DNA from: Xanthobacteraceae bacterium
Lineage (GTDB): Bacteria > Pseudomonadota > Alphaproteobacteria > Rhizobiales > Xanthobacteraceae
Assembly: GCA_029266425.1 (NCBI GenBank)
Contig: JAQSWY010000005.1
Span: 124,001-188,000 of the forward strand
DNA: 64,000 bases
Reading direction: 5' to 3'
Shown here: in pieces, positions 56,293 to 64,000 of the stretch
Layout: every line of letters starts with the position of its first letter
Position numbering within the stretch: position 1 is the stretch's first letter
The notes under the pieces: model-generated
The model's input: only the letters and a program-made list of their open reading frames with translations
Told to the model about the DNA's origin: nothing
Database searches by the model: none
Made by a program: the position numbers and the translations under genes

Positions 56293-56376
56293 TGGCGCGG
56301 GGATCGCGGGAAGGTCAAAGCGTTTTCGCCATCCCTAATATGGCCTGACATCCACTTCGGGATGACGGTATTTCCG

Positions 56377-56396
56377 ATGCGAACGAACGTTCGCTC
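56377..56396. promoter_or_regulatory. probable TetR operator, copy 1
   Basis: atgcgaacgaacgttcgctc, with the palindromic core cgaacgttcg. Identical over 20 bp to the copy at 56422, with starts 45 bp apart, in the leader of the TetR-RND operon. Confidence 0.8.
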
Positions 56397-56421
56397 TTGA
56401 TTCCGCCACATCCCATGCGTA

Positions 56422-56441
56422 ATGCGAACGAACGTTCGCTC
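56422..56441. promoter_or_regulatory. probable TetR operator, copy 2
   Basis: Same 20-mer atgcgaacgaacgttcgctc, 31 bp before the TTG start of the tetR gene. Repressor bound here would block transcription of the whole operon. Confidence 0.8.
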
Positions 56442-56472
56442 CGCTTTCCGGAGCGCGCATGAGGATGGACGA

Positions 56473-57141
56473 TTGAGCGCCATTGCCGAGATCGCCGAGA
56501 CCCGCCGCGAGGCGCCAGCCAAGGCCGATCGCCCGAGCCCGCGCCGCCGCGTGCTTGATGCCGCCGCCCAGTGCTTCACCCGCAACGGCTTCCATTCGAC
56601 CTCGATGCACCAGATCTGCGCCGCGGCGGAGATGAGCCCCGGGGCGCTCTATCGCTATTTCCCCTCCAAGGAATCCATCATCATCGCCATCGTCGAGGAG
56701 GAGAGGAGCGCCCGCGTCGCCCTGTTCGAGGAGCTCGACCAGGCGCCGTCCTTCGTCGGCGGGTTGCTGGAGATGGGCCGCAAGCTGTTCTCTGGCGAGT
56801 TGCCGTTCCTGTGCGCCGACCTCGGCCCCGAGGTCGCCGCGGAAGCGGCCCGCAATGACAAGCTCAAGACCATGTTCGAGGATGTGGAGGCGGAGATGAA
56901 TACCGCCATGCGCCGCGCCTTGGTCAAGGGCCAGGAGCGCGGCGAGATCGCCCGCAACCTCGATCTCGACAGCGTGTTGCTGATGATCAATTCGATCGGC
57001 GACGGGCTGCAGATCCGCAAGAATCTCGAACCGCCCGGCGCGCTGGTCGATGCCCTGCCCGGGCTCGGCGTGCTGCTCACCCGCATGCTTGCGCCGCAAT
57101 CGGCGCCTAGGAATACCGAGTCCACGGATATCGAATCATGA
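56473..57141 (+). CDS. TetR-family repressor of the RND efflux operon
   Basis: 222 residues from TTG 56473, chosen because GAGGA ends seven bases upstream; an in-frame ATG at 56422 lies inside the operator. The HTH is MHQICAAAEMSPGALYRYFP with FPSKESI after it. The C-terminal ligand-binding helices include ADLGPEVAAEAARND. It overlaps the RND adaptor gene by four bases and is the likely owner of the two operators upstream, so it is probably autoregulated and derepressed by pump substrates. Confidence 0.93.
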   Translation: MSAIAEIAETRREAPAKADRPSPRRRVLDAAAQCFTRNGFHSTSMHQICAAAEMSPGALYRYFPSKESIIIAIVEEERSARVALFEELDQAPSFVGGLLEMGRKLFSGELPFLCADLGPEVAAEAARNDKLKTMFEDVEAEMNTAMRRALVKGQERGEIARNLDLDSVLLMINSIGDGLQIRKNLEPPGALVDALPGLGVLLTRMLAPQSAPRNTESTDIES

Positions 57142-58370
57142 GCGCCCGTCGGGTCGTCTTCACGCTCGCTGCCATTGTCGTTGTTGGCGGCGCCGGCGCC
57201 TATGTGTTCCGCGACCGGCTGCCGGCCGGGCTCGGCGTCTCCGAGCCCGCGCAGGCGACGGCGACGGTCGAGCCCGAGCGCGCGCGCGGCGTTTCCGTCT
57301 CGGTGGTGCCGGCGGCCCGGCGCACGGTGGCCGAGCGCCTGCCGGTGACCGGCACGCTCGTCGCCCGCGAGGAGATCATGGTTGGCCCGGAAATCGACGG
57401 CTTCCGCATCGTCGAGATCTTCGTCGACGAGGGCGATCGCGTCGCCAAGGGCCAGGTGCTGGCCCGGCTGTCGCGGGACATGCTCAACACGCTGCTGGCG
57501 CAGAACGCCGCCAACGCCGCCAAGGCGACTGCGGCCATCGCCCAGCAGAAGGCGGCGCTGGAGCAGGCCAGGGCGCAGCAGGTCGAGGCCGAGGCCTCGG
57601 TCGAGCGCGCCCGCACGCTGCGCAAGACCGGCGCCACCTCGCAGGAGGTGCTGGACCAGCGCGAGCGCGCGGTGAAGGTGACCGCCGCCCAGGTGGTCGC
57701 CGCCGAGGAGTCGGTGGTTGCCGCGGAAGCCGAGGTCAAGCAGATCGCCGCCGCCCGCGCCGAGATCGAGGTGCGCATCGCCCGCACCGACATCAAGGCG
57801 CCGGAGGCCGGCATCGTCTCCGCCCGCGCGGCGCGGCTGGGCGCCATCGTGCTGTCGGCCAACACCGAGCCGCTGTTCCGCATCGTGAAGGACGGCGCCA
57901 TCGATCTCGATGCCGACGTGCCGGAATCCGCGCTGCCGCGCATCGCCCCTGGTCTCGGGGTCGAGGTGACGCCCGCCGGCTTCGAGACGCCGGTGGCGGG
58001 CACCGTCCGCCTCGTCGGCGCCAAGGTCGATCCCGCCACCCGGCTCGCCCGGGTCGCCGTCGCCCTGCCGGACGACAAGGATTTGCGCCCGGGGGCCTAT
58101 GGGCGCGGCGTGATCGAGATCGCGCGGCGCGAGGGCGTTGCGCTGCCGCAGTCGGCCGTGCAGTTCGGCGACCAGGGCGCCTTCGTGCTTGTCGTCGAAG
58201 GCGAGACGGTGCGCCAGCGCAATGTGAAGACCGGGCTCAAGGGCGAGGGCTTCATCGAGATCACCGGAGGCGTCCAGGAAGGCGAGAGCGTCGTCGCCCG
58301 TGCCGCCGGCTTCCTGCGCGACGGCGACCGGGTGACCCCGGTGCCGCTCAAAGCTGCTCCCGGGGCCTGA
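57138..58370 (+). CDS. RND efflux periplasmic adaptor (HlyD/AcrA family)
   Basis: 410 residues. N-terminal membrane anchor or signal (RVVFTLAAIVVVGGAGAYVF). The barrel-sandwich half-motif GPEIDGFRIVEIFVDEGDRV and RAARLGAIV frame an alpha-hairpin coiled coil (~110-210, rich in Ala/Glu/Gln). A beta-barrel and membrane-proximal domain follow. Links the inner-membrane pump encoded next to an outer-membrane channel, which is not encoded here. No lipobox seen. Confidence 0.93.
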   Translation: MSARRVVFTLAAIVVVGGAGAYVFRDRLPAGLGVSEPAQATATVEPERARGVSVSVVPAARRTVAERLPVTGTLVAREEIMVGPEIDGFRIVEIFVDEGDRVAKGQVLARLSRDMLNTLLAQNAANAAKATAAIAQQKAALEQARAQQVEAEASVERARTLRKTGATSQEVLDQRERAVKVTAAQVVAAEESVVAAEAEVKQIAAARAEIEVRIARTDIKAPEAGIVSARAARLGAIVLSANTEPLFRIVKDGAIDLDADVPESALPRIAPGLGVEVTPAGFETPVAGTVRLVGAKVDPATRLARVAVALPDDKDLRPGAYGRGVIEIARREGVALPQSAVQFGDQGAFVLVVEGETVRQRNVKTGLKGEGFIEITGGVQEGESVVARAAGFLRDGDRVTPVPLKAAPGA

Positions 58371-58373
58371 TCC

Positions 58374-61300
58374 ATGGCGCTCAACATCTCCGCCTGGGCT
58401 ATCCGCAAACCCATACCTTCGATCGTGCTGTTCGTGGTGCTGACCGCGCTCGGTCTGTTCACCTTCGACAAGCTGCCGATCACCCGCATGCCGAACATCG
58501 ACGTGCCGATCGTCATGATCACCGTCAACCAGCCCGGCGCCGCGCCGAGCGAGCTGGAGACGCAGGTGACCAAGCGCGTCGAGACCACGGTCGCCGGCGT
58601 GCAGGGGGTGAAGCACATCACCTCGTCGATCTCCGAAGGCACCTCGATCACCACCATCGAGTTCCAGTTGGAGACGCAGGTCGACCGCGCCGTGAACGAT
58701 GTGCGCGACGCGGTGACCAAGATCCGCTCCGAGCTGCCGCAAGGCATCGAGGAGCCGCTGATCCAGCGCGTCGATGTCGAGGGGATGTCGATCGTCACCT
58801 ATGCCGCCTCGGCGCCGACCATGTCGCCGGAGGAGCTGTCCTGGTTCGTGGACGACACCGTGATCCGCGCGCTGCAGGGCGTGCGCGGCGTCGCGCAGGT
58901 CAAGCGCGAGGGCGGCGTCGACCGCGAAATCCGCATCGCGCTCGACCCCGACAAGCTCGCCGCGCTCGGCATCACCGCAGCGGATATCAACCGCCAGCTC
59001 GCCGCCACCAATGTCGACCTTGCCGGCGGGCGGGGCGAGATCGGCACGCAGGAGCAGTCGGTGCGCACGCTCGGCGGGGCGCTGACCGTCGCCGACCTAG
59101 CCGAGACCCGCATCGCGCTGCCGGGGACCGGCACCAGCGCCGGGCGCCAGGTGCGGCTCGCCGACCTCGCCACCGTCATCGACGGCGCCGCCGAGCCGCG
59201 TATCTTCGCGCGCCTCGATGGCAAGCCGGTGGTGGCGTTCGGCATCTACCGCGCCAAGGGCTTTTCCGACGTGGTGGTGGCGGACAATGCCGAAGCCGAG
59301 CTGCGCAAGCTCGAGCAGCGGCATCCCGACGTCACGATCACGCTGATCGATTCGACGGTGAAATACACCCACGCCGACTATCAGTCGGCGATGCACACGC
59401 TGGTCGAGGGCGCCATCCTCGCCGTGATCGTGGTGTTCCTGTTCCTGCGCGACTGGCGCGCCACCATCGTCTCGGCGCTGGCGATCCCGCTCTCCATCCT
59501 GCCCACCTTCTGGGTGATGGATATGCTCGGCTTCTCGCTGAACGGTGTGAGCCTGCTCGCGGTGACGCTGGTGACCGGCATCCTGGTCGACGACGCCATC
59601 GTCGAGATCGAGAACATCGTGCGCCACATGCGCATGGGCAAATCCGCCTATCGCGCCGCCATCGAGGCGGCGGACGAGATCGGCCTTGCGGTGGTGGCGA
59701 CGACGCTGACCATCGTCGCGGTGTTCATGCCGGTCTCCTTCATGGGCGGCATTGCCGGACAATATTTCAAGCAGTTCGGTATCACCGTCGCGGTCGCGGT
59801 GCTGTTCTCGCTCCTGGTGGCGCGCCTGCTGACCCCGATGCTGGCAGCATATTTCCTGCGCGAGCATGGCCATGACGAGGTCAAGGACGGCCTCGTCATG
59901 CGCGGCTATACGAGGCTGCTGCGCTCCTCGATCCGGCATCGCTGGATCACCATTGCGGGCGGCATCGGCCTGTTCATCGGCTCGATGTATCTGTCGACGC
60001 TGCTGCCGAGCGGCTTCATCCCCAATGCCGACGTCTCGCGCTCGGTGCTGGCGCTGGAATTGGCGCCGGGCTCGACGATCGGCTCGACGCAGGACGTGGT
60101 CGACCGCGTCTCGCGCACGCTGAAGGAGCAGCCGGAAGTCGCGAGCGTGTTCGCCACCGCCGGCACTGGCGTCGCCGGCGGCGGGCCGCTGATGGCCGGC
60201 GAGGTGCGCAAGGCGACGCTGGTCATCAATCTGGTGCCGCGTGCCGAGCGCAAGGCGACGCAGAAGGAATTCGAGATCCGGATGCGCGATCAGATCGCGC
60301 AGGTGCCGGATCTGCGCTTCAATTTCGGCGCTAGCGGCGGCGCCGGCCCCGGCGGGCGCGAATTCACCGTGATCCTCTCCGGTTCCGACGGTGCCGTCGT
60401 CGAGAAGACCGCGCTCGAGCTCGAGCGCGAGGTGCGGGCCAAGGTGAAGGGCCTCACCAATGTCGTCACCTCCGCGGCGCTGGAGCGTCCGGAGCTGCGC
60501 GTGGTGCCGAAGCTGGCGGAAGCCGCCGAGCTCGGCGTCTCGGTCGCCGACATCGCCGAGACGGTGCGCATCGCCACCATCGGCGACGTCTCGCAGAACC
60601 TCGCCAAATTCTCCGCCGGCGACCGCCAGGTGCCGATCCGGGTGCAACTCGACGAGGGTGCGCGCGCCGACATGTCCACCTTCGAGACGCTGAAGGTGCG
60701 CACCGCGTCGGGCGCCTCGGTGCCGCTCTCTTCGGTGGCCGATCTCAATTTCGGCGTCGGCCCGTCGAGCCTCGACCGCTATGACCGCGCGCGCCGGGTC
60801 GCCATCGAGGCCGACCTTGTCGGGAACACCCAACTGGGCGAGGCGCTGGCCGAGGTCTATGCGCTGCCCGGGGCGAAGAACCTGCCGACCGGCGTGGTGC
60901 TCAAGGAGAGCGGCGACGCCGAGATCATGGCCGAGGTGTTCGGCGGCTTCGCCACCGCGATGGGTGCCGGCATCATGCTGGTGCTGGCGGTGCTGGTGCT
61001 GCTGTTCGCCGACGTGCTGCAACCCATCACCATCCTGGTCGCGCTGCCGCTCTCGGTGGGCGGCGCCTTCGTGGCGCTGCTGCTCACCAACAATGCGATG
61101 ACCCTGCCGGTGGTGATCGGCTTCCTGATGCTGATGGGCATCGTGACCAAGAACGCCATCCTGCTGGTCGATTTCGCCATCGAGGCGATGAAGGCCGGCG
61201 AGGATCGCACCACCGCGCTCATGGAGGCCGGGCACAAGCGGGCGCAGCCGATCGTGATGACCACCATCGCCATGGCGGCAGGCATGCTGCCCTCCGCCGT

Positions 61301-61565
61301 CGGCCTCGGCGAGGGTGCCGCCTTCCGCGCGCCGATGGCGATCGCAGTGATCGGCGGCCTGCTCGCCTCGACCGTGCTGTCGCTGGTCTTCGTGCCGGCG
61401 GTGTTCACGCTGATGGACGATGTTCGGCGCTTCCTCAGCTGGCTGCTCGGCCGCTTCGTCGGCGCCCGCGACGAGCCGGTGGAGTATCTGGCGGCGTCCG
61501 GCGAGGCGGCGCCCAAGCCGCACGCCGTGCCGCACCTGCCGCCGCGGCCGATGGCGGCGGAGTAG
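58374..61565 (+). CDS. RND efflux pump, inner-membrane permease (HAE1-like)
   Basis: 1063 residues, normal for RND pumps. Twelve TM helices with two large periplasmic loops. The proton-relay helix contains GILVDDAIVEIENIVRHM (two Asp), and the second half has the conserved Lys-containing FLMLMGIVTKNAILLVDF. The starts WAIRKPIPSIVLFVV and ITRMPNIDVPIV are family typical. It exports hydrophobic or amphipathic toxic compounds with the upstream adaptor. Substrate not predictable. It is last in the operon and is followed by repeat D copy 3. Confidence 0.95.
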   Translation: MALNISAWAIRKPIPSIVLFVVLTALGLFTFDKLPITRMPNIDVPIVMITVNQPGAAPSELETQVTKRVETTVAGVQGVKHITSSISEGTSITTIEFQLETQVDRAVNDVRDAVTKIRSELPQGIEEPLIQRVDVEGMSIVTYAASAPTMSPEELSWFVDDTVIRALQGVRGVAQVKREGGVDREIRIALDPDKLAALGITAADINRQLAATNVDLAGGRGEIGTQEQSVRTLGGALTVADLAETRIALPGTGTSAGRQVRLADLATVIDGAAEPRIFARLDGKPVVAFGIYRAKGFSDVVVADNAEAELRKLEQRHPDVTITLIDSTVKYTHADYQSAMHTLVEGAILAVIVVFLFLRDWRATIVSALAIPLSILPTFWVMDMLGFSLNGVSLLAVTLVTGILVDDAIVEIENIVRHMRMGKSAYRAAIEAADEIGLAVVATTLTIVAVFMPVSFMGGIAGQYFKQFGITVAVAVLFSLLVARLLTPMLAAYFLREHGHDEVKDGLVMRGYTRLLRSSIRHRWITIAGGIGLFIGSMYLSTLLPSGFIPNADVSRSVLALELAPGSTIGSTQDVVDRVSRTLKEQPEVASVFATAGTGVAGGGPLMAGEVRKATLVINLVPRAERKATQKEFEIRMRDQIAQVPDLRFNFGASGGAGPGGREFTVILSGSDGAVVEKTALELEREVRAKVKGLTNVVTSAALERPELRVVPKLAEAAELGVSVADIAETVRIATIGDVSQNLAKFSAGDRQVPIRVQLDEGARADMSTFETLKVRTASGASVPLSSVADLNFGVGPSSLDRYDRARRVAIEADLVGNTQLGEALAEVYALPGAKNLPTGVVLKESGDAEIMAEVFGGFATAMGAGIMLVLAVLVLLFADVLQPITILVALPLSVGGAFVALLLTNNAMTLPVVIGFLMLMGIVTKNAILLVDFAIEAMKAGEDRTTALMEAGHKRAQPIVMTTIAMAAGMLPSAVGLGEGAAFRAPMAIAVIGGLLASTVLSLVFVPAVFTLMDDVRRFLSWLLGRFVGARDEPVEYLAASGEAAPKPHAVPHLPPRPMAAE

Positions 61566-61596
61566 AAGAGAGGTCAGTCGTCTCCCGGACGGCCGC

Positions 61597-61763
61597 ACTC
61601 CCTCTCCCCCACGGGGAGAGGGTTGGGGTGAGGGGAGGCTCCGCAATCGTATTTCCCCTCACCGACCCGCTGCGCGGGCCACCTCTCCCGTCAAAGTCGG
61701 ATGTATCCGACTTTGACCCCTGGAAAACTGAACTCGGCAACAGCCGAGTTCAGCGGGAAGAGG
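61597..61763. repeat. dispersed palindromic repeat, family D, copy 3, with nested double hairpin
   Basis: actccctctcccccacgggg at the left and cctctcccg...cgggaagagg at the right. In place of the usual short loop of the right hairpin lies a 63-bp insert (61691-61753). Between the convergent RND and Lon-domain genes. Confidence 0.82.
61691..61753. repeat. two adjacent perfect hairpins nested in a family D repeat
   Basis: Hairpin 1: gtcaaagtcgga-tgta-tccgactttgac (61690-61717, 12 bp stem). Hairpin 2: ctgaactcggc-aaca-gccgagttcag (61728-61753, 11 bp stem). They sit exactly inside the loop of the family D terminal hairpin. Confidence 0.85.
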
Positions 61764-61776
61764 CAAGAAGAGCAGC

Positions 61777-62442
61777 CTACTGCAGGGGCCCCTCACCCTC
61801 GCCGGTGGTGCGGGCGAGCGCCATCTCGGTCACCGCGACCAGGATCTCGGCGCGGGTCTTCAGGTCCGCGGCTTCCAGCAGCGCCTGTTTCTCGCGCGGG
61901 CCGAACGGCGCCATCATGGAGAGTCCGTTCACCAGCGCCTCGTTGGGCGCCTCGTTGACGCTCTCCCAGTCGGCTTCGAGATTCCTCGCCTTCAAATACT
62001 CGGCAAAGGTGCGCAACAGGCCCGTGCGGTCCACGGCGTCGGCGCCGGTGTTGGGGACGAAGTCGTCGGCGAAGGCATAGACCACCTGCGCCTGGCGATA
62101 AGGGGTGAGCACACCGAGCTCGCGCACGATGCGGAAGCGGGCGACCCCGGTGAGATTCATCAGATAGCGACCGTCGCCGCTCTCGGCGACCTCGGTGATG
62201 CGGCCGACGCAGCCGACATCCGCGAGCGAGGGCACCGCAACCGTGTTGGCGTCGGGGTCCGGCTGCACCATGCCGACCAGTCGCTCGCCCTTCAGCGCGT
62301 CGTCCACCATGGCGAGGTAGCGCGGTTCGAAGATGTTGAGCGGCAATTGGCAGCGCGGCAGCAGCAACGCGCCGTCGAGCGGGAACAGCGGAATGAGCGC
62401 CGGCAGCTCGTCGGGCCCGCGATACGGGCGGTTGATCGGCAT
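61777..62442 (-). CDS. Lon N-terminal substrate-binding domain protein
   Basis: 221 residues. The LON-SB domain is clear: ALIPLFPLDGALLLPRCQLP (15-34), LNIFEPRYLAMVDDAL (35-50) and GVARFRIVREL in the middle. No AAA or protease domain follows, so it is a standalone LON-domain protein with an unknown client. Frequently located next to thioredoxin-TPR and prolyl-tRNA editing genes in this order, as seen here. Confidence 0.92.
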   Translation of the reverse strand: MPINRPYRGPDELPALIPLFPLDGALLLPRCQLPLNIFEPRYLAMVDDALKGERLVGMVQPDPDANTVAVPSLADVGCVGRITEVAESGDGRYLMNLTGVARFRIVRELGVLTPYRQAQVVYAFADDFVPNTGADAVDRTGLLRTFAEYLKARNLEADWESVNEAPNEALVNGLSMMAPFGPREKQALLEAADLKTRAEILVAVTEMALARTTGEGEGPLQ

Positions 62443-62537
62443 CGGCGTTCCCCCGGGGCCTGTTGCTGGACGCAGGATACGCTGACGAACAGCGCGTTGT
62501 TAAATGGTGCGGTTCGGGGCGTGGCCCCACATCTGCG

Positions 62538-62685
62538 ACCTCATCCTGAGGTGCCGGGCAGAGCCGGGCCTCGAAGGATGCTCCTCCCCGATGGCCGTCT
62601 TCTGCTTGAGCACCCTTCGAGGCGCGGAGCCTGTCCTCGGGCTTGCCAAAGGCAAGACCCGTGGGCTCGCACCTCAGGATGAGGT
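62538..62685. repeat. dispersed palindromic repeat, family C, copy 5, with nested hairpin
   Basis: Left arm acctcatcctgaggtgccgg and gcctcgaaggatg; right arm caccttcgagg-like and cgcacctcaggatgaggt. A short hairpin (gggcttgcc-aaa-ggcaagaccc, around 62638-62659) interrupts the right arm. Between two same-strand genes. Confidence 0.78.
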
Positions 62686-62700
62686 TCGCTTTATCGGCTC

Positions 62701-63621
62701 TTACGCGAACAGGATGGAGGACAGCCGACGGCGGCCGAGCAGGGTGAATTCGTCGGTCGGGCCCCAGGCCTCGAAGAACTGCACCAGCTGCTTGCGGGCG
62801 CCGTCGTCGTTCCAGGCGCGGTCCTTCCTCACGATGGCGAGCAGTTCGTCGATCGCCTCCTCGCGCTTGCCGTGGGCATTCAGAGCCAGAGCGAGATCGA
62901 AACGGGCCTGATGGTCGAGCGGATTGGCAGCGACCTTCGCCTGCAGCTCGCCGACATCGCCGAGCGAAGCCGCGGCCTCCTCGAGCTCGATGGCGGCGCG
63001 GGCGGCGGCAACCGCAGCATCGCCCGCCGCGCTCTCGGGAACGGTGGCGAGCGTCGCCTTGGCCTGTTCGAGCGAGCCGGCGGCGAGCTGGGCACGGGCG
63101 ATGCCGGCTATCGCCTTGACGTTCGAAGGCTCCTCGCCGAGCACATGGGCGAACACTTCGATCGCGCCGGCGGCATCACCCTCGGCCAGCGCGGCTTCGC
63201 CGCTCTCCAGCAATTCCTTGAGATCGGGACCGGCCGCCGCGCCGCCCGCGAGGCGGTCGACCAGCGCCTGCACCTGACTCTCAGGCTGGGCGCCCGTGAA
63301 GCCGTCGACCGGCTGCCCGTTGACGAAGGCATAGACGGTCGGCAGCGACTGGATGCCGAGCTGCTGGGCGACGGCCGGGTGCTCGTCGGTGTTCATCTTG
63401 GCGAGGCGCACCTTGCCCTTGGCGGCGCGCACCACCTTCTCGATGACCGGGGTGAGGGTCTTGCAGGGGCCGCACCAGGGGGCCCAGAAGTCGACCAGCA
63501 CCGGGCGCTTGCGGGATTCCTCGACCACATCCTTCATGAAGGTGCGGGTCGTGGTGTCGATCACCACATCGTCGGCGGCGGGCGAGGCATCGCCCGGGGT
63601 GGCGGGCTGGTTCAGCAGCAT
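62701..63621 (-). CDS. thioredoxin domain-TPR protein, CnoX/YbbN-like co-chaperone
   Basis: 306 residues from ATG 63621, with GAGGAAAAA upstream. A thioredoxin domain (~25-130) with WCGPC active site (DFWAPWCGPCKTLTPVIEKV) is followed by TPR-like helical repeats (~145-300). YbbN/CnoX proteins hold unfolding proteins and hand them to GroEL or DnaK; many have lost redox activity, but this one keeps both cysteines. Same strand as the prolyl-tRNA editing gene and the Lon-domain gene. Confidence 0.92.
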   Translation of the reverse strand: MLLNQPATPGDASPAADDVVIDTTTRTFMKDVVEESRKRPVLVDFWAPWCGPCKTLTPVIEKVVRAAKGKVRLAKMNTDEHPAVAQQLGIQSLPTVYAFVNGQPVDGFTGAQPESQVQALVDRLAGGAAAGPDLKELLESGEAALAEGDAAGAIEVFAHVLGEEPSNVKAIAGIARAQLAAGSLEQAKATLATVPESAAGDAAVAAARAAIELEEAAASLGDVGELQAKVAANPLDHQARFDLALALNAHGKREEAIDELLAIVRKDRAWNDDGARKQLVQFFEAWGPTDEFTLLGRRRLSSILFA

Positions 63622-63692
63622 GGTTTTTCCTCGGAATTCTCTACCGCGCATTCGCGCCTAAGATGGTCCGTCGCGGTGCGAATGCAACAGTC

Positions 63693-64000
63693 TCACGCCT
63701 CGCCGGCCGGTTCCGGCACGTCCGCGCGGCGGGGAATCTCCATCACCAGCGGCTCGTGACCGGTCGAACGCAGGAAACGCAGAAGGTCGGAGCTGCGCAG
63801 CGTGGTGGTGGAGGTATTCACCAGCGGATGGCAGTTGACGAACTCCTCGCGCATCAGCTCGGCGTCGAGCACCACGGTCACGCGCCCGCCGGTGTCATTG
63901 ACCGGACCGAAGGCGGTGACCGCGCCGGGCTTCACCCCCATCACCTCCTCCAGCAGCTCGGCGCTGCCGAAGGAAAGCCGGCTCGACGCGCCGAGCGGAA
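63693..64000 (-). CDS. prolyl-tRNA editing protein, ProXp-ala/YbaK family (5' end outside window)
   Basis: The frame is open to base 64000, so the N-terminus is missing and about 101 residues remain. RLSFGSAELLEEVMGVKPGA and TAFGPVNDTGGRVTVVLD match the YbaK/ProXp-ala editing domain that hydrolyses Ala-tRNA(Pro). The final part EFVNCHPLVNTSTTTLRSSD carries the usual NCHPL motif. Same strand as the thioredoxin-TPR gene, 71 bp upstream of it. Confidence 0.9.
   Translation of the reverse strand, partial: PLGASSRLSFGSAELLEEVMGVKPGAVTAFGPVNDTGGRVTVVLDAELMREEFVNCHPLVNTSTTTLRSSDLLRFLRSTGHEPLVMEIPRRADVPEPAGEA

Noticed and set aside
59097..61646. Very long minus-strand open frame opposite the RND permease gene
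   Set aside because: Composition (His, Arg, Asp, Gln-rich, no fold) is typical of an antisense shadow in GC-rich DNA; the plus-strand pump has full motifs.

Overview
The window is GC-rich, densely coded DNA from an alphaproteobacterium, most likely of the order Hyphomicrobiales (Rhizobiales). A Xanthobacteraceae-like genome (Ancylobacter/Starkeya type) would fit, but that is a guess from gene content and order. The supporting neighbourhoods are dapF-mtaB-ftsY-yciB, the tesA/ybbA/ybbP group, argG, rlmN, argH facing tlpA, etfB-etfA-hydroxyacyl-CoA dehydrogenase, and proA-nadD-rsfS-rlmH-envC-ctpA-(deacetylase remnant)-rppH. I saw no rRNA, tRNA, CRISPR array, prophage or insertion sequence. The window is mostly chromosomal core with accessory genes in between.

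Layout. 1-2306: tail of a peptide/nickel-type ABC importer (two permeases) and a small methyltransferase. 2303-4170: a LysR regulator divergent from a flavodoxin-fold NAD(P)H oxidoreductase. 4167-9958: a four-gene minus-strand glycosyltransferase operon with overlapping genes; its last member is a fusion of a MurG-like glycosyltransferase with a polysaccharide deacetylase domain, and a possible 35-residue ORF lies just upstream of the first gene. 10179-14891: an exported GyrI-like protein, then dapF, mtaB, ftsY and yciB. 15034-20619: TesA-like esterase, YbbA/YbbP-like ABC exporter, Bax-inhibitor-like membrane protein, LprI-like secreted protein. 20893-28132: S2P protease with CBS domains, argG, PAP2 phosphatase, rlmN and mmsA. 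28420-34179: LysR regulator, orphan Bug-type binding protein, and a kinase-like/dimethylglycine-dehydrogenase-like pair. 34302-37030: MerR regulator and metal P-type ATPase with a clear MerR operator. 37141-42398: argH, tlpA, a serine hydrolase, a DMT exporter and an OsmC protein. 42516-48087: beta-oxidation/ETF genes, rhomboid protease, cobalamin adenosyltransferase, TspO and small membrane genes. 48205-56164: BrkB-like protein and the proA-to-rppH run. 56377-61565: TetR regulator plus RND efflux pair with duplicated operators. 61777-64000: Lon-N-domain protein, thioredoxin-TPR chaperone and a truncated prolyl-tRNA editing protein.

Between genes the DNA is filled with at least four families of dispersed palindromic repeats. 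Some copies carry an extra perfect hairpin nested inside them. The observations I would look at first are the glycosyltransferase-deacetylase operon, the deacetylase gene between ctpA and rppH that has lost its catalytic domain, the duplicated 20-bp operator before the RND operon, the rsfS gene that seems to start with CTG, the Asn-Gly repeat tail of NadD, and the nested hairpins. I did not find a convincing wholly new defence or mobile system here.
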